The notes beneath the pieces are model-generated. The model saw only the letters and a program-made list of their open reading frames with translations, was not told the DNA's origin and ran no database searches. From Frigidibacter mobilis (GTDB taxonomy: Bacteria > Pseudomonadota > Alphaproteobacteria > Rhodobacterales > Rhodobacteraceae), in contig NZ_CP012661.1 of NCBI RefSeq assembly GCF_001620265.1, forward strand, positions 4,674,299 through 4,738,298: a stretch of DNA of 64,000 bases, written 5' to 3'. A program made the position numbers and the translations under genes. Positions 1-7,592 of this stretch are shown piece after piece. Each line of letters starts with the position of its first letter. Positions within the stretch are counted from its first letter, which is position 1.

Positions 1-1248
1 GGCGGCATCGGTATCGAGCACCGCCACCTGATCGCGGGCCTGCAGGGAAGCCTGGGTGAACAGCTGGCCTTCGGTAACGGTATAGGCGCCTACGTCGAAA
101 TAGTCCGTGCCGACGCCGCGCACCGAGGCCGAGGCCGAGACGGCAGCGCGGGTGACATTGGCGGTGGTGTTCACCTCGGGCGAGACTGAGGCGGCGTAGG
201 GCTGTGTGGCCAGGGCATCGGCATCGGCGGCGATCAGCGTGTCGATGGCGCCGGATCTTCGGTCGCCAAAGCCGGTGCCGGGGCGGATGGTGATGGTGCT
301 GGTGCCGAGCGAGGCTATGTTCTCCAGAACCTTCTCCTGGCTGCCGGTGCCAAGCGCCACCACCGACACCACCGAGGCGATGCCGATGATGATGCCCAGC
401 ATGGTCAGGAAGCTGCGCATCCGGTGGGCATTGAGCGCGCGGACCGCCATGACGAAGGCTTCGGTCATCCGGCCGCCAAGCGCGGCAAGGCCGGACTTTT
501 CGGCTGGCACCGGGTCCGGCGTGGCGATGGCGGGGGAGTCGGGCGGGCCGACGCGACTGTCGGAGGTGATGCGCCCGTCGCGCAGTTCCACCACGCGCTG
601 TGCGCGGGCGGCAACGGCGGCATCATGGGTGATGATGACGATGGTATGGCCGCGGGCGTGCAGATCGTCGAGCAGGGCCAGCAGTTCCGCCCCCGATTTC
701 GAATCGAGTGCGCCGGTGGGTTCGTCGGCCAGGATCACCTCGCCGCCATTCATCAGCGCTCGTGCGACAGAGACGCGCTGCTGCTGGCCGCCCGATAGGG
801 CGCCGGGGCGGTGGTCCTTGCGGTCGCCGAGGCCCAGCCGGTCCAGAAGGGCGGTGGCGCGGATGCGGCGTTCGACTCGGCCGGCGCCGGCATAGATCGC
901 CGGCACCTCGACGTTGGAGACGGCGTCCAGATCGGGCAGCAGCTGGTAGCGCTGGAAGATGAAGCCGAAATGCGCACGGCGCAGGCGGGCGCGGTCTTCC
1001 TCGGGCATTTGCGCCACGTCCTGCCCGGCATAGAGGTACTGGCCGGCCGTGGGGCGGTCGAGGCAGCCGATGAGGTTCATCAGCGTGGATTTGCCAGAGC
1101 CCGAGGCGCCCATGATCGCCACCATCTCGCCGGGCCAGATATCGAGGTCGATATCGTCCAGCACGGTGATGCGCTGATCGCCGGCGGCGAATTCGCGGCG
1201 GATGTCACGGAGCGAGATCAGCGGGGCGGTTGTGTCGGAGTTGGCCAT
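1..1248 (-). CDS. macB: MacB-type ABC transporter, fused ATPase-permease (C-terminus outside window)
   Basis: Inner-membrane component of a MacAB-TolC-type tripartite efflux or export system. The 416 residues visible begin with an ATP-binding domain: Walker A GASGSGKST at about residues 51-59, signature LSGGQQQR, Walker B VILADEPTG. A permease part follows with a membrane segment (SFLTMLGIIIGIASVVSVVA) and the start of the MacB periplasmic domain. The family is usually about 650 residues, so roughly a third is missing beyond base 1. The ATG at 1248 is one base past the macA stop, so the two are co-transcribed and probably translationally coupled. The substrate cannot be read from sequence. 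Confidence 0.93.
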   Translation of the reverse strand, partial: MANSDTTAPLISLRDIRREFAAGDQRITVLDDIDLDIWPGEMVAIMGASGSGKSTLMNLIGCLDRPTAGQYLYAGQDVAQMPEEDRARLRRAHFGFIFQRYQLLPDLDAVSNVEVPAIYAGAGRVERRIRATALLDRLGLGDRKDHRPGALSGGQQQRVSVARALMNGGEVILADEPTGALDSKSGAELLALLDDLHARGHTIVIITHDAAVAARAQRVVELRDGRITSDSRVGPPDSPAIATPDPVPAEKSGLAALGGRMTEAFVMAVRALNAHRMRSFLTMLGIIIGIASVVSVVALGTGSQEKVLENIASLGTSTITIRPGTGFGDRRSGAIDTLIAADADALATQPYAASVSPEVNTTANVTRAAVSASASVRGVGTDYFDVGAYTVTEGQLFTQASLQARDQVAVLDTDAA

Positions 1249-1249
1249 G

Positions 1250-2434
1250 TCAGAAGCCCATCATCGGCGGGCCGCCCATTCGGCTGGAGGAACTGGCCGT
1301 CGTGGCGTCTGCGGTGCCAGCGGCGGCGACGACGCGCTCTCCCTCCGCCAACCCCGAAAGGATCTCGGCGGTGACATTGGTGTTCAGCCCCACCTTCACC
1401 GCTCGCGTCTCGACCGCGCCGGTGGCCGGGTCATAGACGCTGACAGAGCGGGTGCCGTCCTCGGCTCGGGCGCCAAGCGCGGCGGCGGGGATGGTCAGCA
1501 CGTCTTTCGCCTGGGCCAGCAGGATGCGGACCTCGGCCGTCATGCCGATGCGCAGGATGCCGTCCGGGTTGTCCACATCAAGAAGGGCATTGTAGTAGAT
1601 CGCGCTGTCGGTGGAGACGCTATCGCTGTCCTCGATGGTGGCGGGGGCGGGTTCGATGGCGCGCAGCGTCGCATCGAACTGCAGGTCGGGCGCGCCCGAA
1701 AGGGTGAAGCTGACCGGCTGGCCCGGCTGGACCTGCACCACATCCGCCTCGGAAATCTCGGCCTTGATGACCATCCTGTCCAGCGCGGCCAGCTTGACCA
1801 GCGTCGGCGAGGAGGTGTTGGCGTTCACCGTCACGCCCTCGTCGGTGACGATGGCGACGACGGTGCCGGTGATCGGCGCGGTGATGCGGGTGCGGTCAAG
1901 CTCGGTGCGGGCGGAGGACAGCGAGACCTCGGCCTGGGTCTTCTGCGCCTCGATCTGGTCAAGCTCGGCCTCGGCCACGGTCAGCCCGGCCTCGGCGGCC
2001 TGCAGGTCCTCGCTGGAGGTGAGGTTCTTTTCGTTGAGGGTGCGGCGGCGGTCCAGCAGCAGCCTGGCCTGCAGGATCGAGGCGCGCTTGGCGGCGATCT
2101 GCGCCTCGATCTGCTTGAGCGTGGCCTCGGCCTGCAGGACGGCGTTCTTCTGGTCGTCGGAATCGATCTGGGCGATCAGGTCGCCCTTCTGCACCAGCTG
2201 CCCCAGCTCGACCGCCAGGGTTTCCACCTGGCCCGAGACGCGGGCACCGACCGAGACAAGCTGCGAGGCCTCGATGGCGCCGGTGGCCAGAACGCTGCGT
2301 TCCACCGTGCCGCGGGTGACGGTGGCGGTGACCGGGGCGGCGGTGCCATCGTCGCCGTAGAGGGCTTGCCACCCCCACCAGCCGCCGCCAAGGACGAGGG
2401 CAAGGGTCAGTGCGACCACGAGGGGTTTCTTCAT
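1250..2434 (-). CDS. macA: MacA/HlyD-type periplasmic adaptor subunit
   Basis: Membrane-fusion protein that links the MacB pump to an outer-membrane channel. The 394 residues start with an uncleaved-looking N-terminal anchor (PLVVALTLALVLGGGWWGW). A biotinyl-lipoyl-like segment (VSGQVETLAVELGQLVQKGD), a coiled-coil hairpin at about residues 95-170 and the beta-barrel/membrane-proximal domains (ITAPITGTVVAIVTDEGVTV) follow, the normal order for RND/MacA adaptors. AGGAG lies 8 bases before the ATG. It directly precedes macB. No outer-membrane channel gene is in the window. Confidence 0.92.
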   Translation of the reverse strand: MKKPLVVALTLALVLGGGWWGWQALYGDDGTAAPVTATVTRGTVERSVLATGAIEASQLVSVGARVSGQVETLAVELGQLVQKGDLIAQIDSDDQKNAVLQAEATLKQIEAQIAAKRASILQARLLLDRRRTLNEKNLTSSEDLQAAEAGLTVAEAELDQIEAQKTQAEVSLSSARTELDRTRITAPITGTVVAIVTDEGVTVNANTSSPTLVKLAALDRMVIKAEISEADVVQVQPGQPVSFTLSGAPDLQFDATLRAIEPAPATIEDSDSVSTDSAIYYNALLDVDNPDGILRIGMTAEVRILLAQAKDVLTIPAAALGARAEDGTRSVSVYDPATGAVETRAVKVGLNTNVTAEILSGLAEGERVVAAAGTADATTASSSSRMGGPPMMGF

Positions 2435-2515
2435 TGCTGGGCTCCTGCAGATCTGGCGGAAGACGATACGCGGCAGCGCAGCGTTTCCGTCGGGCGGGAG
2501 AGTGCTTCTGGATTC

Positions 2516-2938
2516 TTAGGTGGTCCAGCGGCAATGCGCGCGCAGAAAGGCTTCCATCCGGTCCGGCCGGACGTCTTTTTGTGCATACCATTGCAGGATC
2601 ATCAGGGCCGGGTCGAACTCGCCAGCGTCAAGGGTCACGCCGTTCATCAGCAGGAAGGCGGTCATCGCAAGGAAAGCGGTGCGCTTGTTTGCATCCTGAT
2701 AGCCATGCGCCTCGGATATCCCATGCCAGAGGATCGCGGCGAGTTTGATGAGGTCCGGGCGCGGCTGGTCGTAGGCAAGCAGGTTCCGGGGGCGGGCGAG
2801 GCCTCCTTCCAGCTTGCTGACATCAAGAAGCCCCGGCAGATTTCCCTCTGCCAGGGCGTAGATGTCGTGGAACATGTGGATATCAGTGAGTTCCAGAAAG
2901 CAGACGTCTTCGCCGTCCGGCAGATGGAACGCGGGCAT
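2516..2938 (-). CDS. Doc/Fic-family toxin of a toxin-antitoxin pair
   Basis: The 140-residue protein carries the Doc version of the Fic motif, HGYQDANKR, at residues 78-86, followed by TAFLAMTAFLLMNGV. Doc proteins phosphorylate elongation factor Tu and stop translation; that activity is known for phage P1 Doc and is inferred here from the motif. The start ATG overlaps the stop of the small upstream gene (TGATG), as expected for a toxin translated after its antitoxin. Length matches the family (about 125-140). All catalytic positions I can identify are present, so it appears intact. Confidence 0.85.
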   Translation of the reverse strand: MPAFHLPDGEDVCFLELTDIHMFHDIYALAEGNLPGLLDVSKLEGGLARPRNLLAYDQPRPDLIKLAAILWHGISEAHGYQDANKRTAFLAMTAFLLMNGVTLDAGEFDPALMILQWYAQKDVRPDRMEAFLRAHCRWTT

Positions 2939-3132
2939 CAGGCGAGCAGGTCGAGAGTGCCCTTGTAGCGCAGCGCCGCAAGCGCAACGGCATCCTGCGC
3001 GCTCAGCCGTTTGATCTTGGTGGGGCGGGCAGTGGGCGCGAAGTTGCTGTTGGCGGCGAGCGGAAGTTGCCTACCAGTCCGCGCCAAGCCGCACGTGCAG
3101 TGCACGCAGGGGGTATGGCAGGTGGTATTCAT
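2938..3132 (-). CDS. Putative antitoxin of the Doc pair, cysteine-rich N-terminus
   Basis: A 64-residue protein whose stop overlaps the toxin start by one base. I chose the ATG at 3132 because AGGAGAA lies 9 bases upstream; a GTG start at 3174 would add 14 residues but has no visible ribosome site. The N-terminus MNTTCHTPCVHCTCG has four cysteines and two histidines in 11 residues (5-15), which looks metal-binding. The C-terminal part (RLSAQDAVALAALRYKGTLDLLA) is a short amphipathic helix-like segment of the kind that masks Doc toxins. I do not recognise the family; the antitoxin role is inferred from position and coupling. An inverted repeat lies upstream at 3170-3186. Confidence 0.6.
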   Translation of the reverse strand: MNTTCHTPCVHCTCGLARTGRQLPLAANSNFAPTARPTKIKRLSAQDAVALAALRYKGTLDLLA

Positions 3133-3169
3133 CTTTTCGTTCTCCTTGCACGTCGCATAGCTTACGCTT

Positions 3170-3186
3170 TTCACAACATATGTGAA
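3170..3186. promoter_or_regulatory. Inverted repeat, candidate operator of the toxin-antitoxin operon
   Basis: TTCACA-ACATA-TGTGAA is a perfect 6-bp inverted repeat with a 5-base spacer, 38 bases upstream of the antitoxin ATG in an AT-richer stretch. Toxin-antitoxin operons are normally autoregulated by antitoxin binding to such a site. The operator role is inference. Confidence 0.4.
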
Positions 3187-3445
3187 ACCCGTTAAAGTTT
3201 CAACGCGGAAGTCTGTTGGGTTTCGGCGTTCGACGCGTGAACAATTTCTTCAATTGTTCATTTGCGTCGTCACGCACGGTGCGACTTCAATTCTTCGAGA
3301 AAAACGACTTGTCGCTGTCGCTGTCGCTTTTGTCGCCCTTCATGCCGAAAGGGGGTGAACAAGACCACACCTTGACCCGACACGCACCTGTTCGTTTCAC
3401 ATTACGAACCGTTCCGGGTGCTTCGGCCAAGGGAAAAGGGGCTGG
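3187..3445. other. Intergenic region, relatively AT-rich, no gene seen
   Basis: This stretch lies between the toxin-antitoxin promoter side and the 3' end of the SRP RNA. It is visibly less GC-rich than its neighbours and contains a short TGTCGC-type repeat at 3309-3331. No open frame in it has a credible start or protein similarity. Reading the minus strand, a CCCCTTTTCCC stretch lies just after the SRP RNA and may help end its transcript. Confidence 0.4.
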
Positions 3446-3544
3446 GGTGAGAGGCTGGACAACGACCCAAGCGGGGCTCGTTACGGCTGCTTCCTTCCGG
3501 ACCTGACCGGGTTGGCGAGGCGCTCGCCCGCGCCAACCTCTCGG
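3446..3544 (-). ncRNA. ffs: Signal recognition particle 4.5S RNA
   Basis: The minus strand contains the near-invariant SRP RNA apical element GGTCAGGTCCGGAAGGAAGC at 3489-3508, continuing with AGCC, which holds the symmetric and asymmetric loops bound by Ffh. The ends form a 10-bp stem between 3533-3542 and 3449-3458 (one G-U pair), giving a hairpin RNA of about 100 nt, the size of the bacterial short form. The exact ends are estimated from the stem and from the promoter just upstream. Role: scaffold of the SRP for co-translational membrane targeting. Confidence 0.93.
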
Positions 3545-3549
3545 GGAGG

Positions 3550-3578
3550 CATATAGGCCGGGCGCGGGCGCGATGCAA
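3550..3578 (-). promoter_or_regulatory. Sigma-70-type promoter of the SRP RNA gene
   Basis: On the minus strand TTGCAT (3573-3578) and TATATG (3550-3555) are separated by exactly 17 bases. The predicted start at about 3543 coincides with the 5' foot of the SRP RNA stem. Inference from consensus match and geometry. Confidence 0.6.
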
Positions 3579-3611
3579 GTGGGGCAGAGGTCCCGCGGGG
3601 AGGGGCGTCCG

Positions 3612-3956
3612 TCAGCCCTCCAGCAGGCGCTTGCAGAAGAAGCGACCGAAGGCGCCGGTGCAGGTGGCGCTGCGGTTGAGGCCCTCCACCGTGACGCGGG
3701 TGGTGAAGAGGCGTTCGTCGAAGGTGATGTCGAGGCTGTCGCGCACGAGGCGGATGCAGTCCGTGGGGCGCAGCTTGCAGCCGACAAGGGCGATCTGGGC
3801 GAAGGGGTCGGAGCCCTCGCCGATATCGGTATTGGCGAGCCGGTCGCGGATCGCGGCTTCGAGCGTGGCGTCGAACTCGGCGGGGCCGGGGCGGGTGGCG
3901 AAGGCCGCGATGCCGAGGACGGCGAGCAGCAGGGCAAGCAGGGTGAGCAGGCGCAT
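3612..3956 (-). CDS. Small exported or membrane-anchored protein of unknown function
   Basis: A 114-residue protein starting at the ATG at 3956, with GGAGG 6 bases upstream. The N-terminus (MRLLTLLALLLAVLGIAAFATRP) is a signal peptide or single anchor. The remainder is soluble, with four cysteines (VGCKLRPTDCIRLV and TCTGAFGRFFCKRL) that could form two disulfides in the periplasm. I do not recognise a named family. It lies between the ABC permease upstream and the SRP RNA downstream, same strand, probably with its own promoter because a repeat with strong hairpins separates it from the permease. Confidence 0.6.
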   Translation of the reverse strand: MRLLTLLALLLAVLGIAAFATRPGPAEFDATLEAAIRDRLANTDIGEGSDPFAQIALVGCKLRPTDCIRLVRDSLDITFDERLFTTRVTVEGLNRSATCTGAFGRFFCKRLLEG

Positions 3957-4055
3957 GGGGAACCTCCGGGGTTTCGGGGCCCGGTATGACCGCTGCGGGC
4001 TGGCTTGTCGAGCGGCGGCGCCGGGAGCCGGGGCTCTGCTCCCGGACAAGCGCAA

Positions 4056-4110
4056 AGCCGGGGGCCAGCCCCCGGACCCCCGGGATATTTCGGCCAGCAA
4101 GAAGTGCAAG
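4056..4110. repeat. Dispersed extragenic palindromic repeat, copy A
   Basis: A GGGGGCCAGCCCCC hairpin followed by a C-run, GGATATTT and GGCCAGCAAGAAG. The last 30 bases match copy B at 11321-11350 in 24 of 30 positions. A second hairpin (CCGGGAGC...GCTCCCGG) precedes it at 4021-4045. It lies just past the stop of the ABC permease gene in that gene's 3' region. Similar palindromic elements near gene ends are, to my knowledge, common in Rhodobacterales. Confidence 0.65.
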
Positions 4111-4120
4111 GGGCGCGCGC

Positions 4121-4888
4121 TCAGTGGGCGGGGCGTTCGGCCCAGCCGGCGAAGGTCTTTTCCAGCGCGACGACGCCGTAGTAGAGGACGATGCCGAGGA
4201 AGGCGAGGGCGATGAGGACGGCGAACATCAGCGGGTAGTCGCCATTGGTTTCGCCCGACTTGAACAACGCGCCGAGGCCGCGGCCGTGGGGGGAGACGAT
4301 CTCCACGAGGTTGGTGCCGATGAAGGCCAGCGTGACCGAGACCTTCAGCGCGCCGAAGAACTCCGGTAGGGTCTTGGGCAGGGCGATCTTGCGGAAGATG
4401 GTGACCCTGGAGGCGCCGAGCGAACGCAGGATGTCGCGGTATTCGGGTTCCAGCGTCGAGAGGCCGATGCCGACCGACACGGCGATGGGAAAGAAGCTGA
4501 TGAGGAAGGCCATCAGCACGGTGTTGAAATCATGCTGGCCGATGAACAGCAGTGCCAGCACCGGCACCAGCGTCGCCTTGGGGATGGCGTTGAAGCCGAC
4601 CAGCAGCGGATAGAGCGCGTCGCGGGCGATGCGGGAAAAGCCCATGACCATGCCGAGGAAGGTGCCGAACACCACCGCCAGCGCGAGGCCGGCGATGGTG
4701 CGCCAGAGCGTCTGCCAGCCCATTTCCAGGAACAGCGGCCAGAAGCGGATATAGGCGGCCGGCAGGTCCGAGGGCGAGGCCATCACGTAATTGGGCCAAT
4801 TGTTGACCCAGACGATCCCCTCCCACAGCGCCAGAAAGCCAAGGATTGCGGCGGCGGGCACGGCGAATTTCTGCAGCTTGTCCATCAA
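4121..4888 (-). CDS. ABC transporter permease, SsuC/TauC/ThiX type
   Basis: Inner-membrane permease (255 residues) of a nitrate/sulfonate/taurine/pyrimidine-type importer. About six membrane segments are visible, the first at residues 8-28. The cytoplasmic EAA loop contacting the ATPase reads ILRSLGASRVTIFRKIALPKTLPEFFGALK. Its ATG overlaps the stop of the ATPase gene by 4 bases (ATGA), so the operon order is binding protein, ATPase, permease. The substrate class cannot be decided from the permease. Confidence 0.88.
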   Translation of the reverse strand: MMDKLQKFAVPAAAILGFLALWEGIVWVNNWPNYVMASPSDLPAAYIRFWPLFLEMGWQTLWRTIAGLALAVVFGTFLGMVMGFSRIARDALYPLLVGFNAIPKATLVPVLALLFIGQHDFNTVLMAFLISFFPIAVSVGIGLSTLEPEYRDILRSLGASRVTIFRKIALPKTLPEFFGALKVSVTLAFIGTNLVEIVSPHGRGLGALFKSGETNGDYPLMFAVLIALAFLGIVLYYGVVALEKTFAGWAERPAH

Positions 4889-5673
4889 TGCAGCTCCCCG
4901 TCGCGCCCCTGGGCGATGCGGATCTGGTCGCGCAGGATATGCAGCATGTCGGCCACCTCGGGTGTATAGAGGATGTCGAGCGTGCGGTCCGCGGGCAGGG
5001 CCACGTCCATCACGTATTGCGTGGTGGCGGGGCGGCCCGAGAGCACGATGACCTGATCGCCGAGGAACACGCTTTCGCGCAGGTCATGGGTGATGAGCAC
5101 GCAGGTGAAGGGCTCCTTGGCGCGCAGGTCGCGCATGGTCTGCCACAGATCCTCGCGCGTGAAATTGTCGAGCGCGCCGAAGGGTTCGTCCATGATGAGC
5201 ACATCGGGCTTGTGGACGATCGCGCGGCAGAGGCTGGCGCGCTGGCGCATTCCGCCCGAGAGCTGGCTGGGGGTCTTGTGCTCGAACCCCGCCAGGCCGA
5301 CCATCTCCAGCAGGTCCATTGCGCGGGCCTCTTTCTGGGCGCGGGGCATGGAGGGGGCGACGATCTCCAGCGGCAGGATCACGTTCTGAAGGATCGTGCG
5401 CCATTCCAGCATGACCGGGTTCTGGAAGGCCATGCCCACGGTCTTGCGCGGGGATTTCACCAACTCGCCATGCAGCCAGACCTCGCCCGTGTCAGGCTTC
5501 ATCAGCCCGGCGACGAGGCGGGTGAGGGTGGACTTGCCGCAGCCCGAGGGGCCGACGACGGCGCAGAACTCGCCTTCGGGCACCGCGATGTTGAGCTCGC
5601 GCAGCACCGGAAGCGGGCCCGCCTTGGTACGATAGGCGTGCGTGACGCCCTTGATGTCGATGAGGTTTGCCAC
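4885..5673 (-). CDS. ABC transporter ATPase, NMT1/SsuB-type importer
   Basis: Cytoplasmic ATPase of the importer. It has Walker A GPSGCGKST, signature LSGGMRQR, Walker B VLIMDEPFGALD and switch histidine in LITHDL, in normal order over 262 residues. I place the start at the GTG at 5673 (VANLIDIKGVTHAY), where the conserved domain begins; an upstream GTG at 5718 would start inside a strong hairpin and is unlikely. The stop overlaps the permease ATG. ATPases with GMRQR signatures are typical of the nitrate/taurine/thiamine-precursor importers. Confidence 0.87.
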   Translation of the reverse strand: MANLIDIKGVTHAYRTKAGPLPVLRELNIAVPEGEFCAVVGPSGCGKSTLTRLVAGLMKPDTGEVWLHGELVKSPRKTVGMAFQNPVMLEWRTILQNVILPLEIVAPSMPRAQKEARAMDLLEMVGLAGFEHKTPSQLSGGMRQRASLCRAIVHKPDVLIMDEPFGALDNFTREDLWQTMRDLRAKEPFTCVLITHDLRESVFLGDQVIVLSGRPATTQYVMDVALPADRTLDILYTPEVADMLHILRDQIRIAQGRDGELH

Positions 5674-5714
5674 CCGATATGCCCCGGTTCCCTGTCCTGT
5701 CCCGCGCGAGGTTT

Positions 5715-5739
5715 GCACCGGGCGGCGGGCGCCCGGTGC
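5715..5739 (-). promoter_or_regulatory. Intercistronic hairpin between binding-protein and ATPase genes
   Basis: A perfect 10-bp inverted repeat (GCACCGGGCG / CGCCCGGTGC) with a 5-base loop and no following T-run. In binding-protein-dependent operons such hairpins protect the upstream message and let the binding protein be made in excess. Function inferred from position. Confidence 0.55.
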
Positions 5740-5763
5740 AATGTTTCCGGTACGGTGCGCCCG

Positions 5764-6780
5764 CTACTGCAGCATCAGGCTGCCATCCGTGGGCAGGTAG
5801 CTGCTGTCGAAATAGAGCGCGGCATCGGGGGCGTTCACGAAGCTGTAGACGGTCCCGGTCTGCGCGATGGCCTTGGCCATGCGCTCTGCGTCGATGCCGC
5901 CAAGGCCGTTGGCCTTCACCCAGTCGGTCAGCACGTTGTCGTCGATCGACATCTGCAGGCGTTCGGCCTCCAGCGCCGGATCGGCGGCGGGGTTGCGCTT
6001 GATGAGCCCCTCGATGGCCTTGGCCGGGTCGGCGATGGCGTCTTTCCAGCCAAGCGCCACGGCCTTGAGGAAGCCGGTCACCAGCTCGGGGTTGGCCTTG
6101 GCGAAGTCGGTATTGACGATGATGGCATTGCCGTAGAGCGCGACGCCGTGGTCGGCCATCAGGATCACCGAGAGATCGTCGGCCGGGACACCCAGCCGCT
6201 TGACGTTCAGCGTGGAGGTGAAGCTGAAGCCGGTGACAGAGGCGACCTTGCCTTCGGCCAGCATCGGTTCGCGCACCGGGAAGCCGAGCGGCTCGACGGT
6301 GATCGAGGCCATGTCGAGGCCGTTTTCGGCGGCGAAGATCGGGAACTGCGCCCAGGCACCATCGGGGGGCGGCGCGCCAAGCACCTTGCCGGCGAGGTCG
6401 GCGGGGGTTTCGACGCCAAGCGACTTGCGGCCGATGACGGCGAAGGGGGGCTTGTCATAGATCATCATCACGGCGGTGACGGGCGCGCCGGGGTTCTGGT
6501 CGAGGAATTTCATCAGGCTGTTGATATCGGCAAAGCCCACCGGATAGGCGCCAGTGGCGACCTTCGGGATCGCGTCGAGCGAGCCGGCGCCCTCGGAGAT
6601 TTCGACCGTGAGGCCGGCATCGGCGAAATGGCCGTTGTCGAGCGCCGAGAAGTAGGGGGCGGCGGGGCCCTCGAACTTCCAGTCGAGCGCGAAGGGCATG
6701 GCGGTTTCGGCATGGGCCGGCGCGGCCAGCGCGGCTGCGAGGGCGCCGGCGGCAAGGATGGCGGAGCTGCGGTGGAACAC
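5764..6780 (-). CDS. NMT1/THI5-like periplasmic substrate-binding protein
   Basis: First gene of the importer operon; binds the solute in the periplasm. It has 338 residues with a clear signal peptide (MFHRSSAILAAGALAAALAAPAHA, cleavage after AHA). The mature start LDWKFEGPAAPYFSALDNGHFADAGLTVEI is characteristic of the NMT1/THI5/SsuA superfamily. LDW and Y-F-A-L-D-G-F patterns resemble hydroxymethylpyrimidine-precursor binders, but taurine and nitrate binders share them. No thiamine riboswitch or thi gene is adjacent, so I leave the substrate open. Confidence 0.85.
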   Translation of the reverse strand: MFHRSSAILAAGALAAALAAPAHAETAMPFALDWKFEGPAAPYFSALDNGHFADAGLTVEISEGAGSLDAIPKVATGAYPVGFADINSLMKFLDQNPGAPVTAVMMIYDKPPFAVIGRKSLGVETPADLAGKVLGAPPPDGAWAQFPIFAAENGLDMASITVEPLGFPVREPMLAEGKVASVTGFSFTSTLNVKRLGVPADDLSVILMADHGVALYGNAIIVNTDFAKANPELVTGFLKAVALGWKDAIADPAKAIEGLIKRNPAADPALEAERLQMSIDDNVLTDWVKANGLGGIDAERMAKAIAQTGTVYSFVNAPDAALYFDSSYLPTDGSLMLQ

Positions 6781-6887
6781 GGATCACTCTCCCGATTGAT
6801 GACCGGATGACACTGTCCTGTGTGCCGGGCCGGCGGGAGAGGGCGGGGGCTGCGGCAAATCGGCGGCGGCGATTGTCGCCCGAATTG

Positions 6888-6912
6888 CGGGCAGATCGCC
6901 GGGATCTGCCCG
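6888..6912 (-). terminator. Hairpin after the HAD gene
   Basis: Perfect 10-bp inverted repeat (CGGGCAGATC / GATCTGCCCG, 5-base loop) 13 bases past the HAD stop, upstream of the binding-protein gene on the same strand. No strong T-run follows, so it may be a weak or Rho-assisted terminator or a stabilising hairpin. Confidence 0.45.
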
Positions 6913-6924
6913 GGAAACGGGCAG

Positions 6925-7565
6925 CTACAGGCCGAACAGCGCCAGCGCCTCGGTCAGGCTGGCGGCCTGGTGATGGGCAAGCCGCTCGCGGCTGGGGTGC
7001 ATGTCGGGGATCTGCACCACGGTCATGCCGGCGGCATGGGCGGCGCGTACACCGGTGTCGCTGTCCTCCAGCGCGAGGCAGCGGACGGGATCGGCGCCAA
7101 GGCGGCGGGCGGCTTCCAGATAGACATCGGGGCGGGCTTGCCGCGCGGTACGGCATCGAAGCCGACGATGGTGACAAAGCGCCCATTGAGGCCGGCGGCG
7201 GCCAGCTTGGCACTGGCGCGGGCGGTGCCGCTGTTGGTGGCGACGGCGCGGGGCATCGCGCGGGCGTCGAGCGCGGCGAGGGTGGCGTGAACCCCGGGGC
7301 GCAGCGGTACGCCGCCCGCCATCCGCGCATCCATCGCCTGCAGCCAGGCGGCATCGAGCGCGGCGGCGTCGAGCGCGCAGCCGAGATGGTCGCACAGCCT
7401 CTGGTGGCCTTCCACCGCGTCGATGCCGATCAGCGACACGAACACCTCGTCGGGCACGGAATGGCCGAGGCTGGCCAGTGCCTCGACCCCCGATTGCAGC
7501 GCCAGCCGCTCGGTATCCAGCAGCAGGCCATCAAGGTCGAAGATCACGGCGTCGAAGGGGGGCAT
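6925..7565 (-). CDS. HAD-superfamily phosphatase (beta-phosphoglucomutase/Gph-like), frameshifted as sequenced
   Basis: The N-terminal frame (from ATG 7565) has HAD motif I FDLDGLLLD at residues 9-17 and motif II ATNSGT. The C-terminal frame has PAPDVYLEAARRLG and motif IV CLALEDSDTGVRAAHAAGM and ends at 6925. The frames join if one base is restored in the C-run at 7129-7132: GKPAP should continue DVYLEA. The repaired product is about 213 residues, normal for this subfamily of small sugar- or nucleotide-phosphate phosphatases. The gene is 27 bases downstream of the cpdB-like gene, probably one transcript. The break is more likely a consensus error than a true mutation, because several other G/C runs in the window show the same defect. 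Confidence 0.8.
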
Positions 7566-7592
7566 CGGGCGTCCAGTCAGGGGTTGGGCCGC

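Noticed and set aside
3216..3506. 96-codon plus-strand frame near the toxin-antitoxin locus
   Set aside because: Runs antisense through the SRP RNA gene and has no ribosome site or protein similarity.
4846..6810. 654-codon open frame on the plus strand
   Set aside because: Shadow of the ABC ATPase and binding-protein genes on the minus strand, which have full motifs, signal peptide and operon overlaps.
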